A stretch of 64,000 bases of DNA, taken from the NCBI RefSeq assembly GCF_039614845.1, contig NZ_JBDIML010000008.1, forward strand, positions 41,865-105,864. Reading direction: 5' to 3'. Source of the stretch: Ornithinibacillus xuwenensis (GTDB lineage Bacteria > Bacillota > Bacilli > Bacillales > Amphibacillaceae). Every line of letters starts with the position of its first letter. The stretch's first letter is position 1. A program made the translations under genes and the position numbers. Of this stretch, positions 1 to 8,760 are shown piece by piece. The notes beneath the pieces were generated by a model. The model was given only the letters and a program-made list of their open reading frames with translations. It was not told the DNA's origin and searched no databases.

Positions 1-1062
1 GTATACAGTGAAGTCATTCAGCTTCGGGGAAGTCACTATGATTTGGGATATAAGCAAGGAGCGTTATTAAGAACTTCCTCCATACTTGCTAATCGCGAAA
101 AGCAATGGGGGCCAAAAAGAAGCTATCACTTCACGATTGACGAACAAGAAGTAAGAACCGCTATTAAACGGTTTGCTCCTGGTATATGGGACGAGATGGA
201 AGGTTTAGCAGCGGCCTTACAGTGGAACATGCTTGATGCGATACGGGAGTTCGGTGGGTATTATTTAGAATATGGAAGAAGCGGCTGTTCTATTTTTTCT
301 GGAAAAGATTATTTAATACGAAATTACGACAACCATCCGGCATCTTATGAGGGACGGTATATGCTATATCAGCCAACCGATCAAGGATATGCCATGATAG
401 GTCCCACTATGCAAATTACCGGTAGAATAGATGGATTAAATGAAAAAGGGCTAGCGATGGGCTACAACTTTGTTAATCGCAAACAGTCTGGCAGTGGCTT
501 CGTGTGTAACATGATTGGTCGGATTATTCTAGAATCCTGTGCAACAGTTGAAGAAGCAATCGCCTTATTAAAAGAAATACCGCATCGCCATTCCTTTAGC
601 TATGTCTTAATGGACAAACAAGGAGAAGCCTTCGTTGTGGAAGCTTCCCCTAGAAAAGTAGATTTTCATCAATCGAATACATGTACAAACCATTTTGACC
701 TATTAACCAATGAAAATCGTTATCGAATGGACGAATCGATAAAGCGGCAGCAAGCGATGCTTCACCAAGAAAAGGACTTAGTAAATGCTTATCAGGCATA
801 TCAAATGATGAATCATACCAATAAGGGAGTATTTTCGTCTAAATATGGGGCGTGGGCAGGGACATTACATACTTCTGCTTATTTTCCTAAGGAAATGAAG
901 GCTTGGATTTCGATTGGAGGCGACCAGAAGCCTGTTATAGTCGATTTTCAAAAATGGCTTACTGGGGCAAATGTTATTGTAAAGCAAATAAAAGGGAAGC
1001 TTGATTCTGATTCCATTTTCGTTAATATGGGTATCTTCAACAAGGGTGAGTTCCTAATGTAA
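1..1062 (+). CDS. C45-family acyltransferase/amidase (choloylglycine hydrolase-like), 5' truncated by window edge
   Basis: The frame is open from base 1, and its first residues (EVIQLRGSHYDLGYKQG) are already the conserved N-terminal part of C45 peptidase/acyl-CoA:6-APA acyltransferase-like Ntn hydrolases, so the true start lies upstream. The candidate nucleophile is the Cys of RSGCSIF at bases 286-288, followed by a RNYDNHP segment typical of the fold. These enzymes usually mature by self-cleavage just before this Cys and then hydrolyse or transfer amide-linked acyl groups; the substrate here cannot be read from sequence. The gene ends at a bidirectional terminator shared with the convergent yugN-like gene. 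Confidence 0.8.
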   Translation, partial: VYSEVIQLRGSHYDLGYKQGALLRTSSILANREKQWGPKRSYHFTIDEQEVRTAIKRFAPGIWDEMEGLAAALQWNMLDAIREFGGYYLEYGRSGCSIFSGKDYLIRNYDNHPASYEGRYMLYQPTDQGYAMIGPTMQITGRIDGLNEKGLAMGYNFVNRKQSGSGFVCNMIGRIILESCATVEEAIALLKEIPHRHSFSYVLMDKQGEAFVVEASPRKVDFHQSNTCTNHFDLLTNENRYRMDESIKRQQAMLHQEKDLVNAYQAYQMMNHTNKGVFSSKYGAWAGTLHTSAYFPKEMKAWISIGGDQKPVIVDFQKWLTGANVIVKQIKGKLDSDSIFVNMGIFNKGEFLM

Positions 1063-1096
1063 AAACCACCAATCTTCTTAGGAAAATTGGTGGTTT
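1063..1096. terminator. Bidirectional rho-independent terminator
   Basis: An 11-bp perfect stem (AAACCACCAAT / ATTGGTGGTTT) is flanked by A-run and T-run and sits between two convergent genes. Confidence 0.9.
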
Positions 1097-1100
1097 TGAT

Positions 1101-1535
1101 TTACGATATCGATTCATTTCGAATTGCTACAATGGCTTGTGCATACTGGTTGGATACATCTTCTCCAACTTCTTCCCATTTCGATTTGTCACGAATTTGT
1201 CCATCTTTATCAAGTGGCTCCTGAAATTGATTGATACCTGTAGCTGCGAGTAAAGAATTTTCACCCTGATCCAAGCCAAAATGTACAATATGCTTGATGA
1301 CAAATGGGGTGCTAAACTCTATGAAGGCATCATTTCGGTCTAGTTCTCCTTTTATGACGTGGAATGGCATCCGTAGATAGATTGTTTCACCACCATCACG
1401 GTTCAGTGTTGCATCAAAAAATGCACCATCATATTCCCAGCTACCACATAAACTAAGTCCATATTTTTTTGCAAGCTCGCGTGCTTCACCAAAGTATGCT
1501 TGTTTTCCTTCAATTTCAGATTCTAGCTTTAGCAT
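1101..1535 (-). CDS. YugN-like family protein
   Basis: This 144-residue protein matches the YugN-like family (PF08868) as I remember it: an N-terminal LESEIEGK segment, a central GSWEYDGAFFDA stretch, then LRMPFHVIKGELD and a C-terminal NQFQEPLDKDG motif. No catalytic residues, membrane spans or signal peptide are visible, so it is a cytosolic protein of unknown role. In B. subtilis yugN lies beside potassium-channel genes, but here it stands alone, convergent with the C45 hydrolase. The ATG is preceded on the minus strand by an AGAGGAGCG ribosome binding site. Confidence 0.8.
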   Translation of the reverse strand: MLKLESEIEGKQAYFGEARELAKKYGLSLCGSWEYDGAFFDATLNRDGGETIYLRMPFHVIKGELDRNDAFIEFSTPFVIKHIVHFGLDQGENSLLAATGINQFQEPLDKDGQIRDKSKWEEVGEDVSNQYAQAIVAIRNESIS

Positions 1536-1676
1536 ATTATCGCTCCTCTGTTATGTAATTGTTATTAGCATTAGCAAATAATGGAATAAAATACCTATAA
1601 ATTGTAGTCAGGTTTCGCAGAATGTTAGTCGACATGGTAGACTAAGTAATAACGAAGTAGAATGCGGTGAGGGATT

Positions 1677-2294
1677 ATGTTAGAAGATACAGGGGAACGA
1701 ATTATTCCTGAAAAAATGAAAATATTAAATGGCTTACTGCTGGAGCATATTGCTAGATATCACTTTGCTTCGGAGTATGTTTATGGAAGGGTATTAGACT
1801 TTGCAAGTGGCTCGGGCTATGGAACGCATATTATTGCGAAAACCTGTAAGAAAAAAGTAGAGGAAGTAGTTGGAGTAGATATTAATGAAGAAGCAGTAAA
1901 ATATGCAAGAGCGACTTATTATCATCCACTATCTAAGTTTTATGTTGGTAATGTTGTCGATTCTACTCTGCCAGATAAGCTTGGACAATTTGACTGTATC
2001 CTAAGCTTTGAAACAATTGAGCATATACAGGAAGAAGAGCAATTTTTGCACAATATTTATCAGATGCTTAAGCCAGGTGGGACATTAATTCTATCCACTC
2101 CTTTTGGTGAAGGGAGAGGTATACCAAGTGGTCAAGAATTCCATGTCCATCAATTAACGGTGGGGCAATTTAAGGATTTATTTCATCACTATCAGTCTAC
2201 CGAATATTACTACCAAAAAGGAGTATTAATTCAGCCTGAAATAGCTGCGGAGGAGAAGGAATTTCCACTCGGTATTGCCATCTGTAAGAAATAG
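1677..2294 (+). CDS. Class I SAM-dependent methyltransferase
   Basis: A 205-residue Rossmann-fold methyltransferase. Motif I is LDFASGSGYGTH (about residues 37-48), motif II the acidic VVGVDIN about 25 residues later, and the post-motif region FDCILSFETIEHI resembles UbiE/Methyltransf_11 enzymes. The C-terminal part (LKPGGTLILSTPFGE) is also typical. The substrate is unknown, and neighbouring genes give no hint because the copper block that follows has its own promoter. The start codon follows GGTGAGGG by about 5 bases. Confidence 0.85.
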   Translation: MLEDTGERIIPEKMKILNGLLLEHIARYHFASEYVYGRVLDFASGSGYGTHIIAKTCKKKVEEVVGVDINEEAVKYARATYYHPLSKFYVGNVVDSTLPDKLGQFDCILSFETIEHIQEEEQFLHNIYQMLKPGGTLILSTPFGEGRGIPSGQEFHVHQLTVGQFKDLFHHYQSTEYYYQKGVLIQPEIAAEEKEFPLGIAICKK

Positions 2295-2342
2295 TACATC
2301 GTATCATCGGTTCGTAAAATACAGGACCGGTGTTTTTATCAC

Positions 2343-2374
2343 TTGAAATTTTACCCTGCGGGGGTATAGTATAT
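2343..2374 (+). promoter_or_regulatory. Promoter with CsoR-type copper operator
   Basis: TTGAAA (2343-2348), a 16-base spacer and TATAGT (2365-2370). The spacer is filled by TACCCTGCGGGGGTATAGT, which closely resembles the known B. subtilis CsoR operator upstream of copZA. The stretch GGGGGTATAGTATAT is repeated exactly in the csoR promoter 740 bp downstream. Confidence 0.85.
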
Positions 2375-2412
2375 AGTTATAATGAGATACTAAATATTGG
2401 GGAGAGAAAACG

Positions 2413-3045
2413 ATGCAAATAAAGAGAAAATATATCCCGTTAGCAGTTAATGGCGGAATTGGGTTTGGTGCAAAGCTAAAACCAAAGCAATTAGCTGTGT
2501 TAAGCAATTATCTGGAAGAGGATACAGAAATCGAACTGACTACGTTACAGCAATTAATTGTTACTGTTCCAGAAGATGAATTAGATGAAGTAGTACAGAA
2601 ATTGGAAGAAGTCGGCTTGCATACTTATCCTGTAGGAAAGTTTGTGAAGAATCTGCGAACATGTAATTTTTGTAAGGGAGAACTAGAAGAAGGTATGCCG
2701 GTTGCCAAGGAATTGAATCGAAGAATTGCTGGACAGGAGGTTCCGTTTACACTACGTCCCGCCTATACAGGCTGTCCTATTGGTTGTGGTGAACCACTCA
2801 TGAATGATATAGGTGTGATGAAGGATCAGGAGACGTTCGAGTTATATATCGGTGGATATCCGAAAGGAAGAGATGCAAGACCGGGTAGGCTGCTAAGAAA
2901 GAACTTGAGTCCAGAGGAATTATTTAATCTTGTCGATCAAATAATAGAGATATATCGGGAACATGGTAAGAAAAGAGAAAAATTTAATCGATTTGTGGAT
3001 CGGTTTGGTTATAAACAGATAGCTGATGCCATTAGCCATCAATAA
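2413..3045 (+). CDS. Nitrite/sulfite reductase-like (half-size sirohaem/Fe-S) protein
   Basis: At 210 residues this is about a third of a full nitrite or sulfite reductase: one ferredoxin-like half domain (about residues 1-75) followed by one Fe-S half domain. Four cysteines are arranged as C84-x2-C87 and C121-x3-C125 (CNFC, CPIGC), the pattern expected for a 4Fe-4S/sirohaem site. The partner, electron donor and substrate are unknown. It sits under a CsoR-type promoter directly upstream of csoR-copA-copZ, so copper induction is likely. Genes of this type are often annotated as nitrite reductase; that full activity should not be assumed for so short a protein. Confidence 0.75.
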   Translation: MQIKRKYIPLAVNGGIGFGAKLKPKQLAVLSNYLEEDTEIELTTLQQLIVTVPEDELDEVVQKLEEVGLHTYPVGKFVKNLRTCNFCKGELEEGMPVAKELNRRIAGQEVPFTLRPAYTGCPIGCGEPLMNDIGVMKDQETFELYIGGYPKGRDARPGRLLRKNLSPEELFNLVDQIIEIYREHGKKREKFNRFVDRFGYKQIADAISHQ

Positions 3046-3083
3046 TACCCGTATAATTTAAAGAAAAAATGTAGAATAACAAC

Positions 3084-3116
3084 TTGACAAATATACTATA
3101 GGGGGGTATAGTATAT
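3084..3116 (+). promoter_or_regulatory. csoR-copA promoter and CsoR operator
   Basis: TTGACA (3084-3089), 17-base spacer, TATAGT (3107-3112). The operator is a perfect 10-bp inverted repeat, ATATACTATA and TATAGTATAT, around GGGGGG (3091-3116). It overlaps the -10 box, so bound CsoR would block RNA polymerase. Confidence 0.9.
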
Positions 3117-3144
3117 TCAAGGATAAAGAAAGAAGGTGTTTCCC

Positions 3145-3447
3145 ATGGATCAATTTTTACATGATCAACCAATTACACCGAGAACGGATGTTGAAAAACA
3201 AGCGGTAGTTAACCGCCTAAAGCGGATTGAGGGTCAGGTTCGCGGTATTCAAAAAATGGTTGAAGATGATCGATATTGTGTCGATATTTTAGTGCAAATT
3301 AGTGCTATAAGTGCTGCATTAAAGAAAGTTGGTTTTCAAGTCGCAGAACGACATACGAAGCATTGTGTAAGCCATGCAATTAAGTCTGGTGAAGGCGACG
3401 CAGCAATTGATGAATTAATGGATGTTATCAAGCAATTCTCCAAGTGA
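3145..3447 (+). CDS. csoR: Copper-sensing transcriptional repressor CsoR
   Basis: A 100-residue four-helix DUF156 repressor. Counting from the ATG, the Cu(I) ligands fall exactly where they do in B. subtilis CsoR: Cys45 (DDRYCVDIL), His70 and Cys74 (ERHTKHC). The N-terminal basic helix VVNRLKRIEGQVRGIQKM is the DNA-binding signature. An upstream in-frame GTG at 3136 exists, but AGAAGGTG lies at the right distance from the ATG at 3145. Apo-CsoR represses the copper operon and Cu(I) binding releases it. Two matching operators lie at 2343-2374 and 3084-3116. The stop overlaps the ribosome binding site of copA. Confidence 0.95.
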   Translation: MDQFLHDQPITPRTDVEKQAVVNRLKRIEGQVRGIQKMVEDDRYCVDILVQISAISAALKKVGFQVAERHTKHCVSHAIKSGEGDAAIDELMDVIKQFSK

Positions 3448-3463
3448 GGGGGGTATCGTATAT
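3448..3463 (+). promoter_or_regulatory. Operator-like GGGGGGTATCGTATAT overlapping the copA ribosome binding site
   Basis: These 16 bases match the right half of the csoR operator (3101-3116) at 15 of 16 positions. The G-run also serves as the copA Shine-Dalgarno sequence, and the last bases overlap the copA ATG at 3462. No -10/-35 pair is obvious around it. Confidence 0.4.
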
Positions 3464-5846
3464 GGAAGAATCCAAGAATATTACGGTTGGGGTTACAGGG
3501 ATGACATGTGCAGCCTGCTCAAACCGTATTGAAAAAGTCCTAAATAAAATGGAAAGTGTGGAAGCACAAGTTAATTTAACAACCGAAAAAGCGAGTGTGA
3601 GTTTTAATCCAGAGGCTGTTTCGGTTCATGATATAACATCAAAAATTGAAAAGCTAGGCTATGGCGTCCAAATGGATAAGGTGGAATTCGATGTTGTTGG
3701 CATGACATGTGCAGCCTGTTCAACCAGAATTGAAAAGGTACTTAATAAGCAAGCAGGCGTTAAGCAGGCAAATGTAAACTTAGCTACGGAAAGTGCTGCA
3801 ATTGAATTTAATCCTAGTCTTTTAAGTGAAGCCGATTTAATCGATAAAATTCAAAAGCTCGGCTATGATGCAAAACGTAAAACGGATAAATCTGATAAGC
3901 AGACGGAAAAAGAGGAACAGCTTCAGAAAATGAAGCAAAAGCTGATGATCTCAGCAATATTAGCATTACCGCTTTTCGTTACCATGCTGGTTCATTTAGC
4001 GGGAGTAAAAATTCCCGAAATCTTCATGAATCCATGGTTCCAGCTAGTATTAGCCACGCCAGTACAATTTATAATTGGATGGCAATTTTACGTCGGGGCA
4101 TATAAAAACCTACGTAATGGCGGGGCGAATATGGATGTGCTTGTAGCACTTGGTACAAGTGCAGCATATTTTTATAGTCTTTATGAATCATTTAAGACAA
4201 TTGGTGACCCAGCCTATATGCCACATCTTTATTTTGAGACAAGTGCAATATTAATTACGCTTATCCTATTTGGTAAATACTTGGAAACAAGCGCAAAAAG
4301 TAGAACTACTGTCGCGATTTCAAAATTGCTGAATCTACAAGCCAAGCAGGCAAGGGTATTAAGAAATGGGAATGAAACGATGGTACCAATCGAGGAAGTA
4401 GTAGTTGGTGACCATTTAGTTGTTAAACCAGGTGAGAAGATTCCAGTTGATGGGTTCGTGGTCAAGGGGAGAACATCCGTTGATGAATCCATGATTACTG
4501 GAGAGTCCATTCCGATTGAGAAAGATATAAATGCTACTGTTATAGGTTCCACCATTAACAAAAACGGAACAATTGAAATGGAAGCTACTAAAGTAGGCAA
4601 AGATACTGCGCTTGCCTCCATTATTAAAGTGGTGGAAGATGCCCAAGGGTCAAAGGCTCCAATTCAACGTTTGGCAGATGTAATATCGGGATATTTTGTA
4701 CCAATTGTTGTAGGGATTGCCGTATTAACGTTTGTCATTTGGATTATTTTTGTAACGCCTGGAGATTTTGAAGCGGCACTTGTAACCGCAATTGCAGTAC
4801 TTGTTATTGCTTGTCCTTGTGCACTAGGTCTGGCGACACCGACATCGATTATGGTGGGCTCTGGAAGAGCTGCTGAAAATGGGATTTTGTTTAAGGGTGG
4901 CGAACATTTAGAGCGTACCCATCAGTTAAATGCCATCGTACTTGATAAAACTGGTACGATTACAAAAGGTAAACCAGAAGTTACCCACTTTACTGCAGAT
5001 GATCAAGTACTTTCGCTTGTTGCGAGTGCCGAAAAGAGTTCTGAGCATCCGTTGGCTGAGGCAATTGTAGCGTATGCAACGGAAAAGGGCATTGCAATAG
5101 ACGAAACAGATGAGTTTCAAGCAATACCCGGTCATGGTATTCTAGCTAATGTAGCGGGAATACATGTACTAGTTGGTACTAGAAAATTAATGAATGACCA
5201 TAATATTACTGTTACAGATATAGAAGAAGAATTAATAGAATATGAGACAAATGGTAATACAGCGATGTTAATTGCAGTTGATGGAGAGTACAGGGGTATC
5301 GTCGCTGTAGCTGACACGGTAAAGGAAACTGCTGCTGAGGCGATTAAGGAAATGCAGAATCAAGGCTTGAAAGTTTATATGCTAACTGGTGATAATGAAC
5401 GTACTGCAAAAGCAATTGCCAAGCAGGTAGGAATTGATCATGTGATAGCACAAGTATTACCTGAGCAAAAGGCAGATAAGATTAAAGAAATTCAACTTCT
5501 AGGTAAAAAGGTTGCCATGGTTGGTGATGGTGTCAATGATGCACCTGCACTAGCCGTAGCGGATATTGGAATTGCTATTGGGACTGGAACAGAAGTTGCA
5601 ATTGAAGCGGCAGATGTGACGATTCTTGGTGGGGAATTATTACTTATCCCGAAAGCTATTACTATCAGTAAGGCAACCATTAAAAACATTCGTCAAAATC
5701 TGTTTTGGGCATTTGCGTATAATAGTGCAGGCATTCCAATAGCTGCTCTTGGACTATTAGCACCATGGATTGCAGGCGCTGCGATGGCATTTAGCTCTGT
5801 AAGTGTTGTTTCCAACTCACTTCGGTTGAAGCGGGTAAAATTATAA
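3462..5846 (+). CDS. copA: Copper-exporting P1B-type ATPase CopA
   Basis: A 794-residue plasma-membrane Cu(I) exporter. Two N-terminal heavy-metal-associated domains carry GMTCAAC at about residues 13-19 and 81-87. They are followed by eight predicted membrane spans with the CPC transport motif (near 451-453), the TGES actuator loop, the phosphorylated Asp in DKTGT (near 495), SEHPLAEA in the nucleotide-binding domain and the GDGVND hinge. All key residues are present and the length is normal. The ATG at 3462 follows a GAGGGGGG ribosome binding site; an earlier GTG overlaps the csoR stop. CopZ, encoded 90 bp downstream, is the expected copper donor. Confidence 0.95.
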   Translation: MEESKNITVGVTGMTCAACSNRIEKVLNKMESVEAQVNLTTEKASVSFNPEAVSVHDITSKIEKLGYGVQMDKVEFDVVGMTCAACSTRIEKVLNKQAGVKQANVNLATESAAIEFNPSLLSEADLIDKIQKLGYDAKRKTDKSDKQTEKEEQLQKMKQKLMISAILALPLFVTMLVHLAGVKIPEIFMNPWFQLVLATPVQFIIGWQFYVGAYKNLRNGGANMDVLVALGTSAAYFYSLYESFKTIGDPAYMPHLYFETSAILITLILFGKYLETSAKSRTTVAISKLLNLQAKQARVLRNGNETMVPIEEVVVGDHLVVKPGEKIPVDGFVVKGRTSVDESMITGESIPIEKDINATVIGSTINKNGTIEMEATKVGKDTALASIIKVVEDAQGSKAPIQRLADVISGYFVPIVVGIAVLTFVIWIIFVTPGDFEAALVTAIAVLVIACPCALGLATPTSIMVGSGRAAENGILFKGGEHLERTHQLNAIVLDKTGTITKGKPEVTHFTADDQVLSLVASAEKSSEHPLAEAIVAYATEKGIAIDETDEFQAIPGHGILANVAGIHVLVGTRKLMNDHNITVTDIEEELIEYETNGNTAMLIAVDGEYRGIVAVADTVKETAAEAIKEMQNQGLKVYMLTGDNERTAKAIAKQVGIDHVIAQVLPEQKADKIKEIQLLGKKVAMVGDGVNDAPALAVADIGIAIGTGTEVAIEAADVTILGGELLLIPKAITISKATIKNIRQNLFWAFAYNSAGIPIAALGLLAPWIAGAAMAFSSVSVVSNSLRLKRVKL

Positions 5847-5935
5847 ATGCTCCTGGTTGGGGACGGTGAAAAGCAAAATCCCCAACAAGGCATCATCATA
5901 CTAGTATTATTCGATTCTGAAAGGAGAACGATATC

Positions 5936-6142
5936 ATGCAAACTACTACGCTAGATGTGAGAGGTATGACTTGTGGACATTGCAAAATGTCTGTAGAAGG
6001 TGCACTTAATGAATTAGAGGGTGTATCGAACGTTGAAGTAGACTTAGCAACTGGAAAAGTAAATGTAACGTTCGACGATTCTAAAGTTACATTAGCACAA
6101 TTACAGGAAGCGGTTGAAGATCAAGGCTATGATGTAGCTTAA
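5936..6142 (+). CDS. copZ: Copper chaperone CopZ
   Basis: A 68-residue single heavy-metal-associated domain with the Cu(I) site GMTCGHC at residues 10-16 and the usual beta-alpha-beta-beta-alpha-beta pattern ending in EDQGYDVA. CopZ carries Cu(I) through the cytosol and hands it to CopA. It is the last gene of the block, preceded by AAAGGAGAA and followed by a strong terminator. The 89-bp gap after copA shows no clear promoter, so it is probably co-transcribed with csoR-copA. Confidence 0.93.
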   Translation: MQTTTLDVRGMTCGHCKMSVEGALNELEGVSNVEVDLATGKVNVTFDDSKVTLAQLQEAVEDQGYDVA

Positions 6143-6145
6143 TAG

Positions 6146-6177
6146 AAAAGCAGGCACAGAAAAAGTGCCTGCTTTTT
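6146..6177 (+). terminator. Terminator after copZ
   Basis: Stem GCAGGCAC (6150-6157) / GTGCCTGC (6165-6172) followed by TTTTT. The stop codon of the convergent downstream gene falls in the T-run. Confidence 0.9.
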
Positions 6178-6700
6178 AGTATTGTTGAAGAAATTGTTGA
6201 TAGGTTTTAAGCTGTTCTTCTTTGGTCGCTTTTGGAATGTAGCTCCATCCATTCACATTTATAATCCGTTCATATTCCTCTTGAAACTTTAATTGCTGTA
6301 GGGCCATCTCAAGATGAGCATTTCGCACTTGTTGATTTTTCATCATTAATGCCGATACATAATTTAAATTAGACATATTTTTGGCAGTGCTATGTGCTTC
6401 CAAAGTGATCCATTTATTATTATAGGAGCTTTCAGGAGAAACCTTCATTTGAAGAGCTTCCTGCTGCTGCTTTACTGATTCAATAGATGGAACTTCGATT
6501 TTGTTCGTTGTGTTTGGATTAATAAAGGCAAGCATTACCTTTACGTGCTCCAGCATAACGTTTTTTTGCAAGTGAATGATTTCTCGTAGTTTAGGGTCAG
6601 AAACATTATGTTCATAAACACGAAATTTTTGAATGGCACCTTGGTGAGCGGCTAAATGCTCTGCCATTAGTCCAAGATCAATTGCAGGTAAGATAGCCAT
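6176..6700 (-). CDS. Helical protein of unknown function (ferritin/coat-protein-like)
   Basis: A 174-residue, almost all-helical protein without cysteine clusters or membrane spans. His-rich stretches near the N-terminus (MAEHLAAHQGAIQKFRVYEHN) and the paired four-helix look recall CotF-type spore coat or ferritin-like proteins, but I cannot name a family with certainty. The ATG at 6700 is chosen because AGGAGG lies about 9 bases upstream; an upstream in-frame start would extend it by 10 residues without a ribosome binding site. It is transcribed alone, convergent with copZ. Confidence 0.5.
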   Translation of the reverse strand: MAILPAIDLGLMAEHLAAHQGAIQKFRVYEHNVSDPKLREIIHLQKNVMLEHVKVMLAFINPNTTNKIEVPSIESVKQQQEALQMKVSPESSYNNKWITLEAHSTAKNMSNLNYVSALMMKNQQVRNAHLEMALQQLKFQEEYERIINVNGWSYIPKATKEEQLKTYQQFLQQY

Positions 6701-6765
6701 TGTACATATACCTCCTAACTTTTCAGACACATGATAGTCTATGTTAGAACGTATCGGAATGGTGA

Positions 6766-7929
6766 CTATTGCCTAACTTCTGCTTCTTGTATTAAAGTGC
6801 TTTTCATGGAAATATACATGGTTCCGAGCGAAGCGACAATCAATATTCCACCGATTACAGCATTGTATTCAACAGACATTTGTCCAATGATTAGCCCTCC
6901 TATAAAGGAACCAAATGCAATACCAAAATGTAACGATGAATTGCTTAGGCTCTGTTGAATATCCGAAGTATCAGGTGATGCATCGATTAAATAACTTTGC
7001 ATTGCCGGTGAGATAGCCCAGCTCATGATTCCCCATAAAACTAGCAAAATGAGGAATAACGGTAAAATCGCTGTTGTAAGTGGAATTATCCAGATGACAG
7101 CACTGAATATAATAATCGCAGTGATAATGGTACGTTTTGTCCCTAGTATATCCGCAAAAGAGCCGCCAATTCCGCCTCCACTTACTGCTGCTACCCCAAA
7201 AATGAAGAATATGACGCTTATCCATGTCGCATTTAAATGCATTGTTTCCTGAACAAATGGTTTTAAATAGGTGTACAAAACGGAATGACCTGACATATAT
7301 AAAAAGGTAGAAAAATGTGCAAAGAAAATCTTTTTACTTTTCAATGTGGCTAGTTGTACTCCTAATGGTACAGAGGGCTTTGGTGCAAGCCGATCCATAA
7401 AGAAAATAACACCAATTATTGATAGAAAAGTTAACCCGATAATTAAAAGGAACGGGGCTTTCCAACTAAATGCCTCTCCAAGCATTAATCCAATTGGTAC
7501 ACCAAGCACCAAAGAACCACTAACTCCCATAGAGACAATCCCTATTGCTCGTCCACGATACTTGGGCTCGACAAGTGTTGGTGCCATCACGAGGCATAAA
7601 ATAATTAACAAAGCACCACTTAAAGCGGTGATAATACGTCCAAGCAATAGTAAACTATAGGTATTGCTAAGAACAGAGACTATATTACCGAATAAAAAGA
7701 ACAGTAATGAAATTAAGGTTAATTTTTTTCGTTCAACCTTTGCTGTCATAAGCAATAATATTGGCGAGGCAAGTGCAAATATAAGAGAAAATATGGTGAT
7801 TAAAAATCCAGCTTTTCCGATACTGACATGTAAATCTTCTGCTATTAAATCTAATAAACCACTTATGATTAATTCAACCATTCCAATAATAAACGATACG
7901 ATCATTAAAAAATATACACGTTTGTCCAT
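6766..7929 (-). CDS. MFS transporter (DHA1/AraJ-like efflux permease)
   Basis: A 387-residue protein with about 12 predicted membrane spans, the usual size of the drug:H+ antiporter-1 group. The first span contains the acidic MVELIISGLLDLIAEDL, and the loop between spans 2 and 3 has a weakened motif A (TAKVERKKLTLI). A motif-C-like SGSLVLGVPIGLMLG lies in span 5. It is likely an exporter of small molecules; the substrate is unknown. No regulator is adjacent. The minus-strand ATG follows AAAGGACGTC. Confidence 0.85.
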   Translation of the reverse strand: MDKRVYFLMIVSFIIGMVELIISGLLDLIAEDLHVSIGKAGFLITIFSLIFALASPILLLMTAKVERKKLTLISLLFFLFGNIVSVLSNTYSLLLLGRIITALSGALLIILCLVMAPTLVEPKYRGRAIGIVSMGVSGSLVLGVPIGLMLGEAFSWKAPFLLIIGLTFLSIIGVIFFMDRLAPKPSVPLGVQLATLKSKKIFFAHFSTFLYMSGHSVLYTYLKPFVQETMHLNATWISVIFFIFGVAAVSGGGIGGSFADILGTKRTIITAIIIFSAVIWIIPLTTAILPLFLILLVLWGIMSWAISPAMQSYLIDASPDTSDIQQSLSNSSLHFGIAFGSFIGGLIIGQMSVEYNAVIGGILIVASLGTMYISMKSTLIQEAEVRQ

Positions 7930-8069
7930 TCATGACGTCCTTTCTATGCTCCCTCACTATCGTAAACTTGTCGTCATCGGAAGACAAGCGTAAGATGATA
8001 ATAAGGTGAAAACATCATTATGGAGAAATTGGTTGCATACGGATAAATGATTTATAAAGGGGTAACACA

Positions 8070-8675
8070 ATGAAGGAACATTATTATGACAAGCTTCTTA
8101 ATATCAACACGAGTGGAAAAGGATCCGCTAATCATATTGATCATTATTATCCTTACGAGCCAACACCCTACTATGCATTAGAGGTGTTATTTGAACATTA
8201 TGATGTAAAAAGCACGGACCACTTTGTCGACTTTGGTTGTGGCTATGGTCGATTTAATTTCTTCATACATTACTTTTACCATGCTTCTGTATTGGGGATT
8301 GAAATGAACCCAGCATTTTATCAGAAGGCGATGGATAACCGGGATCAATATGCTAAAAAAACGAAGAACCGGATAGAGAGGATTCAATTTAATTGTTGCT
8401 TAGCGGAAGAATATACCATTCATGCGAAAGATAATCGTTTTTATTTTTTTAATCCATTTTCAGTCCATATTTTTCAACATGTTGTGAATCGAATTATCCG
8501 CTCTCTAGAAGAATCAGCTAGAGAGGTAGATATCATTTTATATTATGCATCAGAGGATTATGTTTTTTATTTGCAAAACCATACGGCATTTGAGCTCCAT
8601 CAAGAAGTGGTGCTTCCAGGAATTTATGAAAAAAATCCGTATGAGCGTTTTTTGATTTATCGACTAAAGATGTAA
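8070..8675 (+). CDS. Class I SAM-dependent methyltransferase-like protein
   Basis: A 201-residue protein with a methyltransferase motif I, HFVDFGCGYGRFNFF (about residues 51-65), and an acidic residue closing strand 2 in VLGIEMN. The later NPFSVHIFQHVVNRI region fits the Bacillus family of short orphan methyltransferases. A PYEPTPYYALE stretch near the N-terminus is a typical lid of this group. The substrate is unknown. The ATG follows AAAGGGGT. It is divergent from the MFS gene. Confidence 0.75.
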   Translation: MKEHYYDKLLNINTSGKGSANHIDHYYPYEPTPYYALEVLFEHYDVKSTDHFVDFGCGYGRFNFFIHYFYHASVLGIEMNPAFYQKAMDNRDQYAKKTKNRIERIQFNCCLAEEYTIHAKDNRFYFFNPFSVHIFQHVVNRIIRSLEESAREVDIILYYASEDYVFYLQNHTAFELHQEVVLPGIYEKNPYERFLIYRLKM

Positions 8676-8760
8676 AAAGCTAAAGATCCTAGCAAAAAAG
8701 CTATAGATTTTGCAACTTGAGCTAAAGAATATGTTAACAAGGGAAAAGGGGAGAGTTAGA

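Noticed and set aside
2304..2507. Minus-strand open frame of 67 codons overlapping the start of the half-reductase gene
   Set aside because: Antisense shadow of a clear gene and its promoter; no ribosome binding site and no family features.
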